From: Macrosoma leucophasiata
Lineage: Eukaryota > Arthropoda > Insecta > Lepidoptera > Hedylidae
Reading direction: 5' to 3'
Assembly: GCA_036365455.1 (NCBI GenBank)
Contig: JAWQUS010000030.1
Span: 16,202,001-16,266,000 of the forward strand
DNA length: 64,000 nt
Part shown: one piece after another, positions 47,601 to 53,889 of the stretch
Layout: each line of letters opens with the position of its first letter
How positions within the stretch are numbered: the stretch's first letter is position 1
Notes under the pieces: generated by a model
Told to the model about the DNA's origin: nothing
The model's database searches: none
What the model saw: the letters and a program-made list of their open reading frames with translations, nothing else
Made by a program: the position numbers and the translations under genes

Positions 47601-49466
47601 GGAATTATTTCTCTGTCCAATTCATTTTTTTTAAAATTTATTTAACACATAAAAATAACATGATATACAATTTTTTTAATCAATGCATTACTTTAAACCA
47701 CTGAGGTTTATCTCAAATGCAAATTCACATCTACGTCAGACAATTCAAAACAACAGGTACTATAACTGTATAACTACATAATAACATACCAATGAGTATA
47801 CAATATTTTTAAACTAACTTAAGTATAAATAAAAATCTACCTACCTATAAGTTAACGGGATTGAACAAACAAATACTTTCAAATTAGATCTTTTATATTA
47901 TCCAGAAAATAACGTCTTAATACAAATTTTATATTTTTAATACTAAGTTTTGATTTTATATCTAAGGGTAATTTGTTAATTAATCGCGGTATTATATATT
48001 ATGTTGTGTCGTTCGCTCGCCGTACGCATTGTTCGCACGGCCGGTGCACAATCGGTTTTGAGCGACTGCCCGTGTATAATATACAGCTTGTTCACTTTTA
48101 CTGTTCCATCTATCATTAAAATAATTAAGTTTATGTAAAATGTAATTTAATTGTACGTGTATTGGTAAAATATTACAGTGTTTAAATATTTCTAATTCGT
48201 TATCTTTATATTTTTGTTTAATGTTTGTGAATATTATCGATTTTAGAATTTTTAATTGTAATTTATAAATATATAATTCAGATGAGTTTTATACGTTCGA
48301 CCATAACTAGAGAGACCATATTGAATACGTGATTCTGCTAGTGAGTTGTATAACATTAATTTAATTTTGAAGGGAATACGGCAATTATTTTTTTTTATAA
48401 TGGCAATACATTGTCTGAGTCAAATTAAAAAAGTGCAACACGGAAAAAGGGTTATATTTGCGGTGTTTTATATAAACGAGAATATGTGTTATTAGAGATC
48501 TTCTAAGAATATGTTTAAATATTCGTGTTTAACAATTCCGTTTTTGCTATCATAACCCTTGGATTTGTATCTTATACATGTTTACTTACTCGTAATTAAA
48601 AATTGGTTTAGATTTACGAGATCGATTTGACAAGAAGTGTTCGTTGTCAACAAATGCAAAAGAAAGACCAATTGTTTGTATGATACGAAAGACTATCCCT
48701 CAATCTATGAATGTAGGTATAGAGCTAATCTTCACGTACCTAAATTAAATTATTTTGTACATAGTAGGTAATTTTATTTTGAATAGTTGCTGTTCACCTT
48801 TTAGCGTTATTAACAAATTAGGTAGGTACCTGCTATCATCAAAAATAAACAACTTTTGTGAAAACTCAATCTGGATTTACGAGTTTAATAAAAGGATCTC
48901 AATTTGTATAATATAGGTCCTCCATATGGATAGAATAATAAGTTAATTTAATTTTCTTATATGTGCTTTGGTGACAGTGGCTCCTCGGGAGGAAATAAAA
49001 TTTAAATTTCATACAAAATAGTATCAAAACCACAACTACGCAAATTATGAAACCCCACCACGTCTCGATCTCTTTTTCTGGATTTTTAGCGTAAAAACAA
49101 CAATAAAAAGAACTACTTTTTTTTTATGTAATTAAAGTGGCAAACAAGCATGCAGTTCACATTGATGTTAAGTGATGACTGCAGCCTATAGACACCCACA
49201 CAAAGACCAAGGTCTAAATGCAAATGCGTTACCACTCCTAAGGCCTATGGTGTTATGCCTCTGTGTCGGAAATTACAGGGCCGTACTTGAAAATACTTCT
49301 GCAATTTTTGCAAAAAAACAAAAAAGAAAATATTGAATAACCGTTCCACATTCACCATAAAAGCTGATAATTACCTGTTGTAACGTGAATGTAGTGCGAT
49401 TGCGCCTCTGCTTTCTCCGCACGAACGTGTCATCGTGTATCGCCGGGTGGTACGAGTAGCTTGTAT
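20504..49466 (-). CDS. Drgx: Drgx-type paired-like homeobox gene, partial (5 exons seen)
   Basis: A homeodomain transcription factor assembled from exons 49375-49466, 47221-47322, 22482-22595, 21491-21654 and 20504-20611. Every border is GT/AG and the phases match (580 coding bases, about 192 residues). The homeodomain is complete: Arg/Gln-rich N-terminal arm ([11 protein letters not shown]), a helix-1/2 region containing [13 protein letters not shown], and recognition helix [12 protein letters not shown] with Gln50, Asn51 and Trp48. The [15 protein letters not shown] arm plus [10 protein letters not shown] is characteristic of Drgx/DRG11 rather than Arx, Alx or PHDP, which have RYRTTFTSFQ. 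In vertebrates Drgx acts in nuclei of sensory and dorsal-horn neurons; a neuronal role here is inferred. No initiator Met exon upstream of 49466 and no OAR motif or certain stop downstream of 20504 were recognised, so both ends are open. Confidence 0.85.
20612..21211. other. Drgx intron sequence
   Basis: A 74-codon minus frame at 20873-21097 lacks splice-compatible phase and resembles nothing known to me. 20746-20772 is a small palindromic run built of GAATTCTGAATTC units. Confidence 0.35.
21212..21317 (-). CDS. Possible alternative 3'-terminal Drgx exon
   Basis: After a pyrimidine-rich acceptor (CTATCCCCCACAAAG) the carried-over AG plus C gives Ser. The frame then reads [15 protein letters not shown] and runs 34 codons to a TAG at 21212-21214. 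The opening DASPM repeats the DASPM of exon 21491-21654, with 17-18 identical bases, suggesting an internal duplication. No good donor gives the phase needed to join 20504-20611, so it would act as an alternative last exon or is not used. RNA evidence would decide. Confidence 0.35.
21491..21654 (-). CDS. Drgx: Drgx exon: Ser/Pro/Arg-rich tail
   Basis: 164 bases joined in phase 0 after DDK. It encodes a low-complexity tail starting [17 protein letters not shown] and containing repeated SPR units ([20 protein letters not shown]). The acceptor is CCTTATTTACAG and the donor GAGAG/GTATGT; two bases (AG) carry over to the next exon. The high GC, the sharp fall to AT-rich DNA at both borders and the phase fit support it as coding. 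SP/RS repeats suggest a phosphorylatable disordered region, which is an inference. Confidence 0.75.
22010..22196 (+). repeat. Dispersed repeat family N, copy 2
   Basis: Matches 18771-18968. It ends where the LINE tail at 22200 begins. Confidence 0.6.
22200..22341 (+). mobile_element. LINE 3'-tail fragment, same family as 39611-41483
   Basis: GGTGCTACAATATG, TTCTTCAAAAATGGCG, TTGCAAATGTTCATAGGCGA then CATCAGGTGGCCCGTTTGCT and a CATAAAAAAA tail. The same order is seen on the minus strand at 39611-39780. Confidence 0.75.
22482..22595 (-). CDS. Drgx: Drgx exon: recognition helix and basic linker
   Basis: 114 bases, 38 codons in phase 0. It opens with [15 protein letters not shown], homeodomain residues 47-60 plus one, giving Gln50 and Asn51 that set the TAAT-type DNA specificity. 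It continues with the charged linker [18 protein letters not shown] and ends in DDK. The acceptor is CCATCTACAG/GTATGG and the donor AAG/GTTAGT. A LINE 3'-tail fragment sits about 140 bp downstream (22200-22341). Confidence 0.95.
22770..22945 (-). repeat. Family A repeat, diverged fragment
   Basis: Starts inside the family body (GGCTGCACCTATAGACATAT) and runs to TAGCAGTAAGTAGGTAATGC. Confidence 0.6.
23272..23820 (-). repeat. Family A copy nested in an older family A copy
   Basis: A younger near-consensus copy with its own T run (23345-23632) interrupts an older one, left part 23272-23341 and right part 23638-23820 (resuming at GGTCAAAATGCAGATGCG). Both are in minus orientation. Confidence 0.75.
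24038..24340 (+). repeat. Family A repeat, full length with long A tail
   Basis: Complete from TACTGGTGGTAGAGTTCC to CATAAAAAA; the A tail is about 23 bases. Among the best-preserved copies in the window. Confidence 0.8.
24886..25135. mobile_element. Foldback MITE, family D, copy 1
   Basis: The two ends are imperfect inverted repeats of about 65 bp: ATTGAAATAAAACTAT, ACGGATTTAT, then AAAATG and TTTTAAAATCAA on both strands. The centre has GACGTTTCGGTCGCTTTTCA. A half copy is at 50055-50120. Confidence 0.65.
25140..26880. other. Drgx intron; mostly unique, one conserved-looking patch
   Basis: No frame of interest. 26183-26243 is a decayed family A piece (minus). 26370-26530 is GC-richer with CACCCATAATCCCACG and GATCTTTATTGTTATTGG, repeat-free and possibly regulatory. 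Confidence 0.35.
26881..27073. mobile_element. Foldback MITE, family D relative
   Basis: Ends are inverted repeats of about 50 bp (GAAATTATATTT, ATTTTCTCGCG, ACTCCC, ACTTCT on both strands). A small central palindrome contains TAATTCGATGATTGTCGAAT. Confidence 0.6.
27258..27425 (+). repeat. Dispersed repeat family G, copy 2
   Basis: CACCAGGCTGTATCTCATAA to AAGGGGTCCAAGGG, matching 1077-1265. Confidence 0.55.
27557..27582 (+). repeat. GATTCT microsatellite
   Basis: About four consecutive CTGATT units. Confidence 0.7.
27660..28217. mobile_element. Helitron-like element carrying a minisatellite
   Basis: It ends with CGAAGTCGCGGGCACAGCTAGT, the same hairpin end as 13158-13240. Inside, units starting GATTTTGACGGGACTT recur at 27711, 27829, 27951 and 28073, with spacing of 118-122 bp. 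They share AGCTGATGTGATAAGGAGTA and a CATACATACATACCTACATA microsatellite. It has no coding capacity. Confidence 0.6.
28306..28492 (-). repeat. tRNA-headed SINE family C, copy 3
   Basis: Minus-strand copy with head GACCCGGTTAGTCCAGCGG and box B GGGTTCGATCCC. It faces copy 4 head-to-head about 125 bp away. Confidence 0.8.
28617..28835 (+). repeat. tRNA-headed SINE family C, copy 4
   Basis: Closest to consensus: head GACCCGGTTAGTACAGCGG, box B GGTTCGATCCCCGC, full body, tail of TTTATTTATTATTATT. Confidence 0.8.
28836..30086. other. Drgx intron; repeat-free, possibly regulatory
   Basis: No protein-like frame. 29390-29780 is GC-richer and unmatched elsewhere in the window; a 65-codon plus frame there starts CCATGGG but looks like chance. 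Confidence 0.35.
30097..30499 (-). mobile_element. SINE-like family I, complete copy
   Basis: A 403-bp insertion between perfect 10-bp repeats AACTCTAGGG (30087-30096 and 30500-30509). The left end is a T run (A tail on the minus strand); the right end on the minus strand is GTTTTGGGCACCTTGAAAGA. I see no clear tRNA or 7SL head. Confidence 0.75.
30585..30722 (-). repeat. Family A fragment with internal 20-bp inverted repeat
   Basis: T-rich end and CGCAAACAAGCAAGCTGTTC, then arms 30652-30671 and 30676-30695 (GGTAGTTTTTGTGTAGTTGT and its exact complement) around CTAA. It continues in family A text. Confidence 0.6.
31005..31150 (-). repeat. Family A repeat, 3' part (split by MITE)
   Basis: T run, body to CATCTGTGACA. 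The rest of the same copy resumes at 31522. Confidence 0.65.
31151..31521. mobile_element. Foldback MITE inside a family A copy
   Basis: Ends AAAGAATCATGGCAAG and CTTGCCATGATCCTTT are inverted. Pairing continues inward for about 160 bp (TTTAAAATATTTTTAA, CCGGAATAAAAA on both strands). About 371 bp, non-coding. Confidence 0.7.
31522..31650 (-). repeat. Family A repeat, 5' part (split by MITE)
   Basis: GGGTCATACATTACTATCTA to CACGCTCTACCATCTG, continuing 31005-31150. Confidence 0.6.
32625..32863. mobile_element. MITE with ~40-bp terminal inverted repeats
   Basis: The left end CGTAAAAGGCTATTACACGA continuing to CACGGTATTCAGGGTCCGG is mirrored by the right end, whose complement reads CGTGTAAAGGACTTATTACA, CGGCACGGTATTCAGGGTAC. 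Internal TTATTACACTA motifs repeat. 239 bp, no frame. Confidence 0.7.
32864..34660. other. Drgx intron; two GC-richer unique patches
   Basis: No gene seen. 33180-33400 (with a CCCCGCACCCCCGCACCCCC run) and 34050-34440 (with TAATTCATAATTTACG and AACATTAATTAAG) match nothing else here and could be conserved non-coding elements. Confidence 0.35.
34660..34978 (+). repeat. tRNA-headed SINE family E, full copy
   Basis: Head GCCTCGCTAGCGTAGTGGTA with box B GGGTTCGATTCCC, then AACGTAACCGGCGAATCGTG, ATGCATGCATTTACCTCTGC and the tail GATTACAGGCGTGAAGTTAC. About 320 bp. Confidence 0.8.
35390..35545 (+). pseudogene. LINE ORF2 C-terminal remnant (family J), copy 2
   Basis: GATGGTGGGATCAAAAGTCT, CGGCGTGCATGTATGAAGAG and CCGGGATATCTGGCGCTCTA match 3215-3365. 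Confidence 0.6.
35546..35945. other. GC-rich stretch, probably transposon-derived
   Basis: It directly follows the family J remnant. Plus frames of 74 and 63 codons overlap here without recognisable motifs. The abrupt composition change suggests more of the same element or a second insertion. Confidence 0.35.
36322..36519 (+). repeat. Family A repeat, 5'-truncated
   Basis: Starts at TCGTGTTCCGGTCAGGTGG and ends CATTACATT plus A12. Confidence 0.75.
36777..37156 (+). mobile_element. SINE-like family I, complete copy
   Basis: 380 bp between 10-bp repeats CTAGTGACAT (36767-36776 and 37157-37166). The 5' end is GGTTTTGGCGGGAACCTTGA; the 3' end is ATTACAAAG plus A9. Confidence 0.75.
37167..38869. 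other. Drgx intron; no gene seen
   Basis: 37960-38078 is a decayed family A tail (plus). 38440-38530 is GC-richer with a CTCTCTCTCTG run. Short frames are chance. Confidence 0.4.
38870..39105 (+). mobile_element. Helitron-like 3' end
   Basis: Runs from GTCTCGCTAAAACTCGAGAA to CGAAGTTTGCCGGGTCAGCT and ends in AGTT, a common lepidopteran Helitron 3' end. A shorter piece is at 8826-8880. Confidence 0.45.
39611..41483 (-). mobile_element. 5'-truncated jockey/CR1-type LINE
   Basis: It lies between CAATAACCTCACT (39598-39610) and CAATTACCTCACT (41484-41496), a 13-bp target duplication with one mismatch. The 3' end on the minus strand is CATAAAAAAA after the family tail. The 5' end is cut inside ORF2, so the endonuclease domain is absent. 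Confidence 0.85.
39808..41469 (-). pseudogene. LINE reverse transcriptase, truncated and inactive
   Basis: A 553-codon frame that opens at the 5' truncation (first codon GTG, not a true start). Numbered in that frame: NYRPIAITS at about 179-187, motif [14 protein letters not shown] at 249-261, [10 protein letters not shown] at about 307-316, and YADD at 336-339. Residue 251 is Asn (codon AAT at 40717-40719) where the family has the first metal-binding Asp, so polymerase activity should be lost. The frame ends early; the family C-terminus ([17 protein letters not shown]) continues in another frame after a TAA, showing a frameshift and stop. Confidence 0.85.
41548..41832 (+). repeat. Family A repeat, near full length
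   Basis: From GATGGTAGAGTTCTAGTGAC to CATTACCTATAAAAAAA. Confidence 0.75.
42306..42655 (+). mobile_element. tRNA-like cassette, family B, copy 5
   Basis: It starts and ends with the same direct repeat, TTTCACAAGCATGTGTTAAT followed by GCGAAATAATATAAAACAAT, so it looks like one tandem unit plus a partial one. The tRNA-like part is 42505-42579; it has an A replacing C in the last acceptor pair and CCC to TCC in the anticodon arm. Confidence 0.75.
42799..43013 (+). repeat. Family A repeat with internal deletions
   Basis: TTACTGGTGGTAGAGCTCC to GGTGGGTGTCCATAAATAAA; missing the 3' tail proper. Confidence 0.65.
43370..44135. other. ATCGAT-rich stretch, possible hAT-type element
   Basis: ATCGAT occurs many times at 43395-43455 and 44005-44115 (for example TGTATCGATACATCGATGAT). 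The right side ends ATTGCATCCCTAG, which resembles a hAT terminal repeat. A matching left end is not clear. Alternatively a cluster of DREF/BEAF-type sites. Confidence 0.3.
44676..44760 (+). repeat. SINE family E, 3' fragment
   Basis: AACGTAACCGGCGAATCGAG and GATTACAGGCGTGAACTTAA. Confidence 0.6.
44761..46237. other. Drgx intron; one GC-rich unique patch
   Basis: 45050-45255 is CG-rich (CGCCCGGTTGCGCGGAGC, AACCGGGCGTCGCGGGTTG) with small inverted repeats and no match elsewhere. The rest is AT-rich without frames. Confidence 0.35.
46238..46610 (-). mobile_element. tRNA-like cassette, family B, with captured LINE tail
   Basis: The ends are inverted: TTTTTATATTATTTCGCATT, AACACATGCTTGTGAAATAT on the left and its complement on the right. 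The minus-strand tRNA-like part is 46326-46400. At 46455-46575 the normal body is replaced by sequence that matches, inverted, 47565-47690 (GGAATTATTTCTCTGTCCAA), the end of a decayed LINE. Confidence 0.75.
46874..47081. mobile_element. Palindromic MITE next to homeobox exon
   Basis: Repeated and inverted CACTAGCGGTTAGCCGC-type blocks surround a hairpin of GCTTTTACAGTTTAATATGT and ACATATTAAATTGTAAAAGC-like sequence. The ends are CAGCGCCC and GGACGCTG. About 208 bp, CG-rich. Confidence 0.65.
47221..47322 (-). CDS. Drgx: Drgx exon: homeodomain helices 1-2
   Basis: 102 bases, exactly 34 codons in phase 0, encoding homeodomain residues 13-46 from [12 protein letters not shown] to LTEARVQ. The acceptor is CTCATTGACAG and the donor is CAA/GTGAGT. 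A palindromic MITE (46874-47081) lies 140 bp further down the transcript. The next exon, 22482-22595, is 24.6 kb away, so a very long intron interrupts the homeobox between codons 46 and 47. That is the usual intron position of paired-class homeobox genes. Confidence 0.95.
47565..48480 (-). pseudogene. Decayed non-LTR retrotransposon 3' region
   Basis: Broken minus frames keep [20 protein letters not shown] near 47900-47990 and [20 protein letters not shown] near 48140-48230. These read like C-terminal segments after the reverse transcriptase of jockey-type elements. Many stops. Part of its end is copied into the cassette at 46238-46610. Confidence 0.5.
48481..49117. other. Drgx intron; no gene seen
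   Basis: AT-rich, no repeat recognised. Confidence 0.5.
49118..49287 (-). repeat. Family A repeat, 5'-truncated
   Basis: T run, then body to the recurring break point ACAGGGCCGTAC. It ends 88 bp from the homeobox exon. Confidence 0.7.
49375..49466 (-). CDS. Drgx: Drgx exon: N-terminal arm of homeodomain
   Basis: 92 bases: two bases completing a codon from the previous exon, then 30 codons. The residues include [12 protein letters not shown] followed by [15 protein letters not shown], which covers homeodomain positions 1-12. The acceptor reads TTTGTTTGACAG before ATACAAGC, and the donor is CAG/GTAATT directly after Gln12. The preceding exon must end with one base of a split codon; I could not find it between 49.7 and 64.0 kb. 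A MITE begins only about 30 bp upstream of the acceptor (49497-49734). Confidence 0.93.
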
Positions 49467-49496
49467 CTGTCAAACAAACCACCAGTGTATAGTATT

Positions 49497-49734
49497 CAAT
49501 AATTAATATTGCACATCGAGCCCGCGAAAGAGACGATCGGCTCGTTTCGACTTCGTAGAGCGTTATCTCTGTTGCACACTGCCTACGTAGGCACTGACAG
49601 TTCGGTATTGGTCAAAACTTGATCAAAATGATCGCCAAACGTCAAATAAGTACGGTGCGAAAGAGATTACGCTCTACAAACCCGAAATAAGTTGAAGTCT
49701 CCTTCTTAGGCTCGATGTGCAATATTTATTGTTG
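49497..49734. mobile_element. MITE abutting a Drgx splice acceptor
   Basis: Perfect 18-bp inverted repeats AATATTGCACATCGAGCC at 49505-49522 and 49709-49726, extending imperfectly to about 26 bp. 238 bp, no frame. Confidence 0.8.
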
Positions 49735-50054
49735 AGCACTGTACACAGTATATTTGAAAAATATATTTGTTAGACATATATCGGAAGAGGAGGAATAAGA
49801 TTTAGTAGTGTTGGGTTGCACATTTTGCGTACATTCCATATAGGCAGAACCACAGAACAGAATTGTTTTTTCTGTTCTGTGGGCACAACGGACAGAGCCT
49901 ACCTCAGGATTTCACAGTAGGGTTGAGTTGGGGGGTATTTGTTTCCTTTATAAGAATGCATTAGATTAGACATATAATTTTGAATATTTATCATTTTTAA
50001 AAAAGTAAGTACCTATTTTATTTTGTTTTCTTGGGTTTCTGCGAGCTACACGCA

Positions 50055-50120
50055 TTGAAATAATAATGTTTTTACGGATTTATCTTCTCTATATCTTGTG
50101 TATATTAAAAAATGATTTTT
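50055..50120 (+). repeat. Family D MITE, half copy
   Basis: CGCATTGAAATAATAATGTT and ACGGATTTATCTT match the left arm at 24883-24925. Confidence 0.5.
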
Positions 50121-50134
50121 GAAATTGGTTGATA

Positions 50135-50452
50135 TTTATTACGTAACTTCACGCCTGTAATCCCCGAAGGGGTAGGCAGAGGTAAATGCATGCATTCAAT
50201 CATACATGCAAACACCCACGACTCGCCGGTTACGTTTTGGCCCATGTAACAGGTGGCGAACCTGTTGCCATCTCCGGACACATTACCAAACTCCGCGGTA
50301 CTGGGAAACTTCCAGAAAATGGAAAAATCCCAATAGAAGCAGAGAAAAAAGGATTTTAAACCGTTATCTCTGATAGTCCCCGACCCGGGAATCGAACCCA
50401 CGACCTCCAGCGTAATAGTAGTGGCCTGCTACCACTACGCTACTGAGGCAGT
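50135..50452 (-). repeat. tRNA-headed SINE family E, full copy
   Basis: The minus strand starts CTGCCTCAGTAGCGTAGTGG, box B GGGTTCGATTCCC, and ends GGCGTGAAGTTACGTAAT. Confidence 0.8.
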
Positions 50453-50907
50453 ATATTTATTACATCATGTAATTTAATTTAATACCTATATTTAAGGCCT
50501 TTAGCTTAAAAAAATGTATGATCGACGTTTGGCGGGTCGACAAAAATAGAATAATACTTACCAAAAACCAATGAAACCATTCATCTCAAACCAAATCACA
50601 ATAAATTCTAAGAGATTTAGAAATTAAAATATCAATAGGAGTGGGCCATAAAACAGGCGGTCCGGATACGTCGGGCCATTACACTGGAGTGCTAAATCGC
50701 CGCCCCATTACTATATCGTCTGCTTGATGAGGTAGAGACAGAGTTTGGGGGTGAATAAATTGCCTTTCTTTGCAAAACCCCGATTAACCACTTGAGCAAT
50801 TTAATGGACATGACGTATGGCAAAAATAATGGTTTTGTCAGTTTTGTGTATATTTATTTGGAAAGTAGCTTCATTTATTAAAAAATAATAATTCTATTCC
50901 AATTGTT

Positions 50908-51075
50908 GGACCCCGTAATAACTATCACCGAGGCATAACAACTCATATCTCAGGGGTGGCAACGCATCTGCATTTTGACCTCTGGTCTTTGTGTAACTGT
51001 CTATAGGCTGCAGTCATCACTTAACTCAATATGAACTGCATGCTTGTTTGCCACACTCAATGACACGGAAAAAAA
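50908..51075 (+). repeat. Family A repeat, 5'-truncated
   Basis: From GACCCCGTAATAACTATCAC to CAATGACACGGAAAAAAA. Confidence 0.65.
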
Positions 51076-51187
51076 GTTTTGCTGATATAAATAGGTACCT
51101 CTCAAGTAAATATTAAAAAAATTTTTTTTTCTTTACTAGCAGGTAGAGCTCCTGTGATGGAGCTGGGACGTAGGCACCACCCCATTA

Positions 51188-53287
51188 GGGTAAGGTTTCT
51201 TTATTCGTACCAGTGCCTAAGTCGTACCCCAGGAATATATCGGCTAATATTTACAAAGTGCACCTTCTAGCGGCGTTAACCTGTATTCAGTTGGACGAGC
51301 AAACGGTGGAAAGTGAAGCCCCTGCTGATTTCGTGAAGCAAAAATAATCAAAAAGTAAGTTTTTTACACAGTTTTCAGTAATATTTTATCGTCATTTGTA
51401 AGCTTATTACGGTAGGTATTATATGATCGCTATGTATTTTCTTTGATAAATTTTAGTACTTATCTGGCAATAGTTTAAACATATTCTATCCCAAGATTTT
51501 TTTAGGTTATTCCTGTGGCTTTGGTTTAAAACTTTTAAAACTCTGTTGCGTAAATCGTACCTTTGCCCAATTCCTTACTCGTACTGGTACGAATAAGGTA
51601 GTATGAATCAATTATTATTGGAACTCCACCAACAGTTTCATAACCACATAAAATAACAACGCCACCCTTAGTACCTAGAGACTCAACACCGCTTTTCACC
51701 AACCACATCATTTCCTAGAGAGTCGACACCAGCCTTCATTGAGCCTGGACTTTCTACATTATTTCGACATAGTCAAGACGATGCCGATGATAATATATTG
51801 ACAGATAAAATTATGGCTAATAAACGAGGAATAAAGTGTGTCTTGAATATTTTAGCACCTCTGCCTAACATCACAACAGTAATTAATAAAATTACGCGAC
51901 AGGTACCAATCCAACAATGGAATTAATTTCAACTCAATACAAAAAAGTTGTTATTGAAGTGTTTTATTAGTGTAAAGTGAATTAAAAAGTATCTACACTT
52001 AGACACTTGTTTTATATTATTTCGCATTAACACATGCTTGTGAAATATATTTTATTTTTAAAGAAAAATGGAAAGAAAAATTTGACTTCAGGCGAGGCTC
52101 GAACTCGCGACCTACTGGGAATCTAGTCCAGCCGCTCTTCCAATTGAGCTACTGAAGCCCTGCCCGATTTGTCAAATTTTTCCTTCACATCTATTGCATT
52201 GCTTTATGGTAGCAGTAGCGCCATCTATTACCAACTATGCTAGTTAGGCAACCGATATAATAGACTTTTCAGTTTATTGAATATCGTAAAGAAGTCGCTT
52301 TTACCCTTAATAATTGTTTTATATTATTTCGCATTAACACATGCTTGTGAAATATATTTTATTTTTAAAGAAAAATGGAAGGAAAAATTTGACTTCAGGC
52401 GAGGCTCGAACTCGCGACCTACTGGGAATCTAGTCCAGCCGCTCTTCCAATTGAGCTACTGAAGCCCTGCCCGATTTGTCAAATTTTTCCTTCACATCTA
52501 TTGCATTGCTTTATGGTAGCAGTAGCGCCATCTATTACCAACTATGCTAGTTAGGCAACCGATATAATAGACTTTTCAGTTTATTGAATATCGTAAAGAA
52601 GTCGCTTTTACCCTTAATAATTGTTTTATATTATTTCGCATTAACACATGCTTGTGAAATATATTTTATTTTTAAAGAAAAATGGAAAGAAAAATTTGAC
52701 TTCAGGCGAGGCTCGAACTCGCGACCTACTGGGAATCTAGTCCAGCCGCTCTTCCAATTGAGCTACTGAAGCCCTGCCCGATTTGTGTGTGTGTGATTGT
52801 GCGAAGTGTGTGATTTGCTTCAGTAGCTCAATTGGAAGAGCGGCTGGACTAGATTCCCAGTAGGTCGCGAGTTCGAGCCTCGCCTGAAGTCAAATTTTTC
52901 TTTCCATTTTTCTTTAAAAATAAAACTTAGACACTTTTTAATAAAGGTATTTAAATAAATATTTTTAATTGATCTCAAATTATAATTTTCATCATGTCAT
53001 CGAGTATTTTTCGATAAAGTTTGTGTCTTATTTGTAGCATATTTTCTAAGTACGAATTAGGCTATAGGTGGTTAGAATTAAGCGACCAGGTGCTTTAATC
53101 GTACCGAACGTATGTTTACGAAAAAAGCTTAAAAACCTATTTAAGTCAAAGTTTTTTTATATTTTATGATTGTTGGTTGAAACTCAGATAAATAAAGATT
53201 CCGTAAACTCTCAACATTTGGTTTTATTCCAATTGTAGTGATTATTACAGCAGTTCCTTAGGGGTTACGATTTGAGCAACCTTACCC
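51188..53287. mobile_element. 2.1-kb DNA transposon with GGGTAAGGTT ends
   Basis: Terminal repeats GGGTAAGGTTTC and the complement of GCAACCTTACCC, then a looser CGTACCCC...AGGAA match. GTACC/GGTACGA motifs recur near both ends (51207-51230, 51560-51600, 53095-53110). 51716-51925 holds a broken frame containing DNILTDKIMANKRGIKCVLN, with no family I recognise. A CAAAAAGTAAGT donor-like site is at about 51350. The target duplication is unresolved. Confidence 0.6.
52009..52924. mobile_element. Tandem array of tRNA-like cassettes, family B
   Basis: A 916-bp insertion between perfect 12-bp repeats ACTTAGACACTT (51997-52008 and 52925-52936). It contains three minus-oriented units with an exact 307-bp period and a final plus-oriented unit after a GTGTGTGTGTGA spacer. 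The tRNA-like parts are 52084-52158, 52391-52465, 52698-52772 (minus) and 52817-52891 (plus). Units differ by very few bases. Confidence 0.85.
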
Positions 53288-53399
53288 TGCGTAATATAAT
53301 TGCCGCTAAATGGTAGTGCTCAGCACTCTCGTGTTTCCTTCAAGTGTTAATATCGGTACAGTAGTTTCCGGCACAGAGACAAAACAACTTATGGGTTAA

Positions 53400-53889
53400 G
53401 ATCCCACTGCAGAATCATTTCATTCATCCAGATAATAATATGCTGCAAATCTGAACGCAACTTTATAATCTAGAGAATATAAATCCACTAGGTTGCCTAA
53501 ATGCCTAAATTATTTTATCTTTAAAAGCCAGCAACTCTTATTTGCGGCCAATTTAATTTGGCCTTTTTATACCATAATAATGAGAAAAAAACAGCTTTAA
53601 TTTGATACATAAATAATACATGTACGTCATGGACTTAAAAAGAAATCAGGGCGGAACGAAAATACGTAGGGGCGGCCAAGTGCGCAACGGTAGACGTGAT
53701 TTTTCAGTCTTTATACACATTGCCGTGAGGTGGACGACATTTTATTGAAAAAACAAATAAAAAAAAATCTTTCCACAAAAAAAAAACTAAAAAATACTTG
53801 CGGCCATTTTTTGTTTGGTAACCTAGTAGATATAAATAGGTTTGCAGCATATCTGGATAAACGAAATGATTCTGCAGTGGGATCCTAAC
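53400..53889. mobile_element. Foldback MITE flanked by TTAA
   Basis: TTAA at 53396-53399 and 53890-53893 borders inverted ends containing GATCCCACTGCAGAATCATT on both strands. Pairing continues through ATGCTGCAAA and TTGCGGCCA. A TTAA duplication is typical of piggyBac-type elements. About 490 bp, non-coding. Confidence 0.65.

Noticed and set aside
52277..52769. Two identical 61-codon frames, also seen reversed at 11768-11953
   Set aside because: They are translations of the family B repeat unit across the tRNA-like sequence; repetition, not protein conservation, explains the identity.
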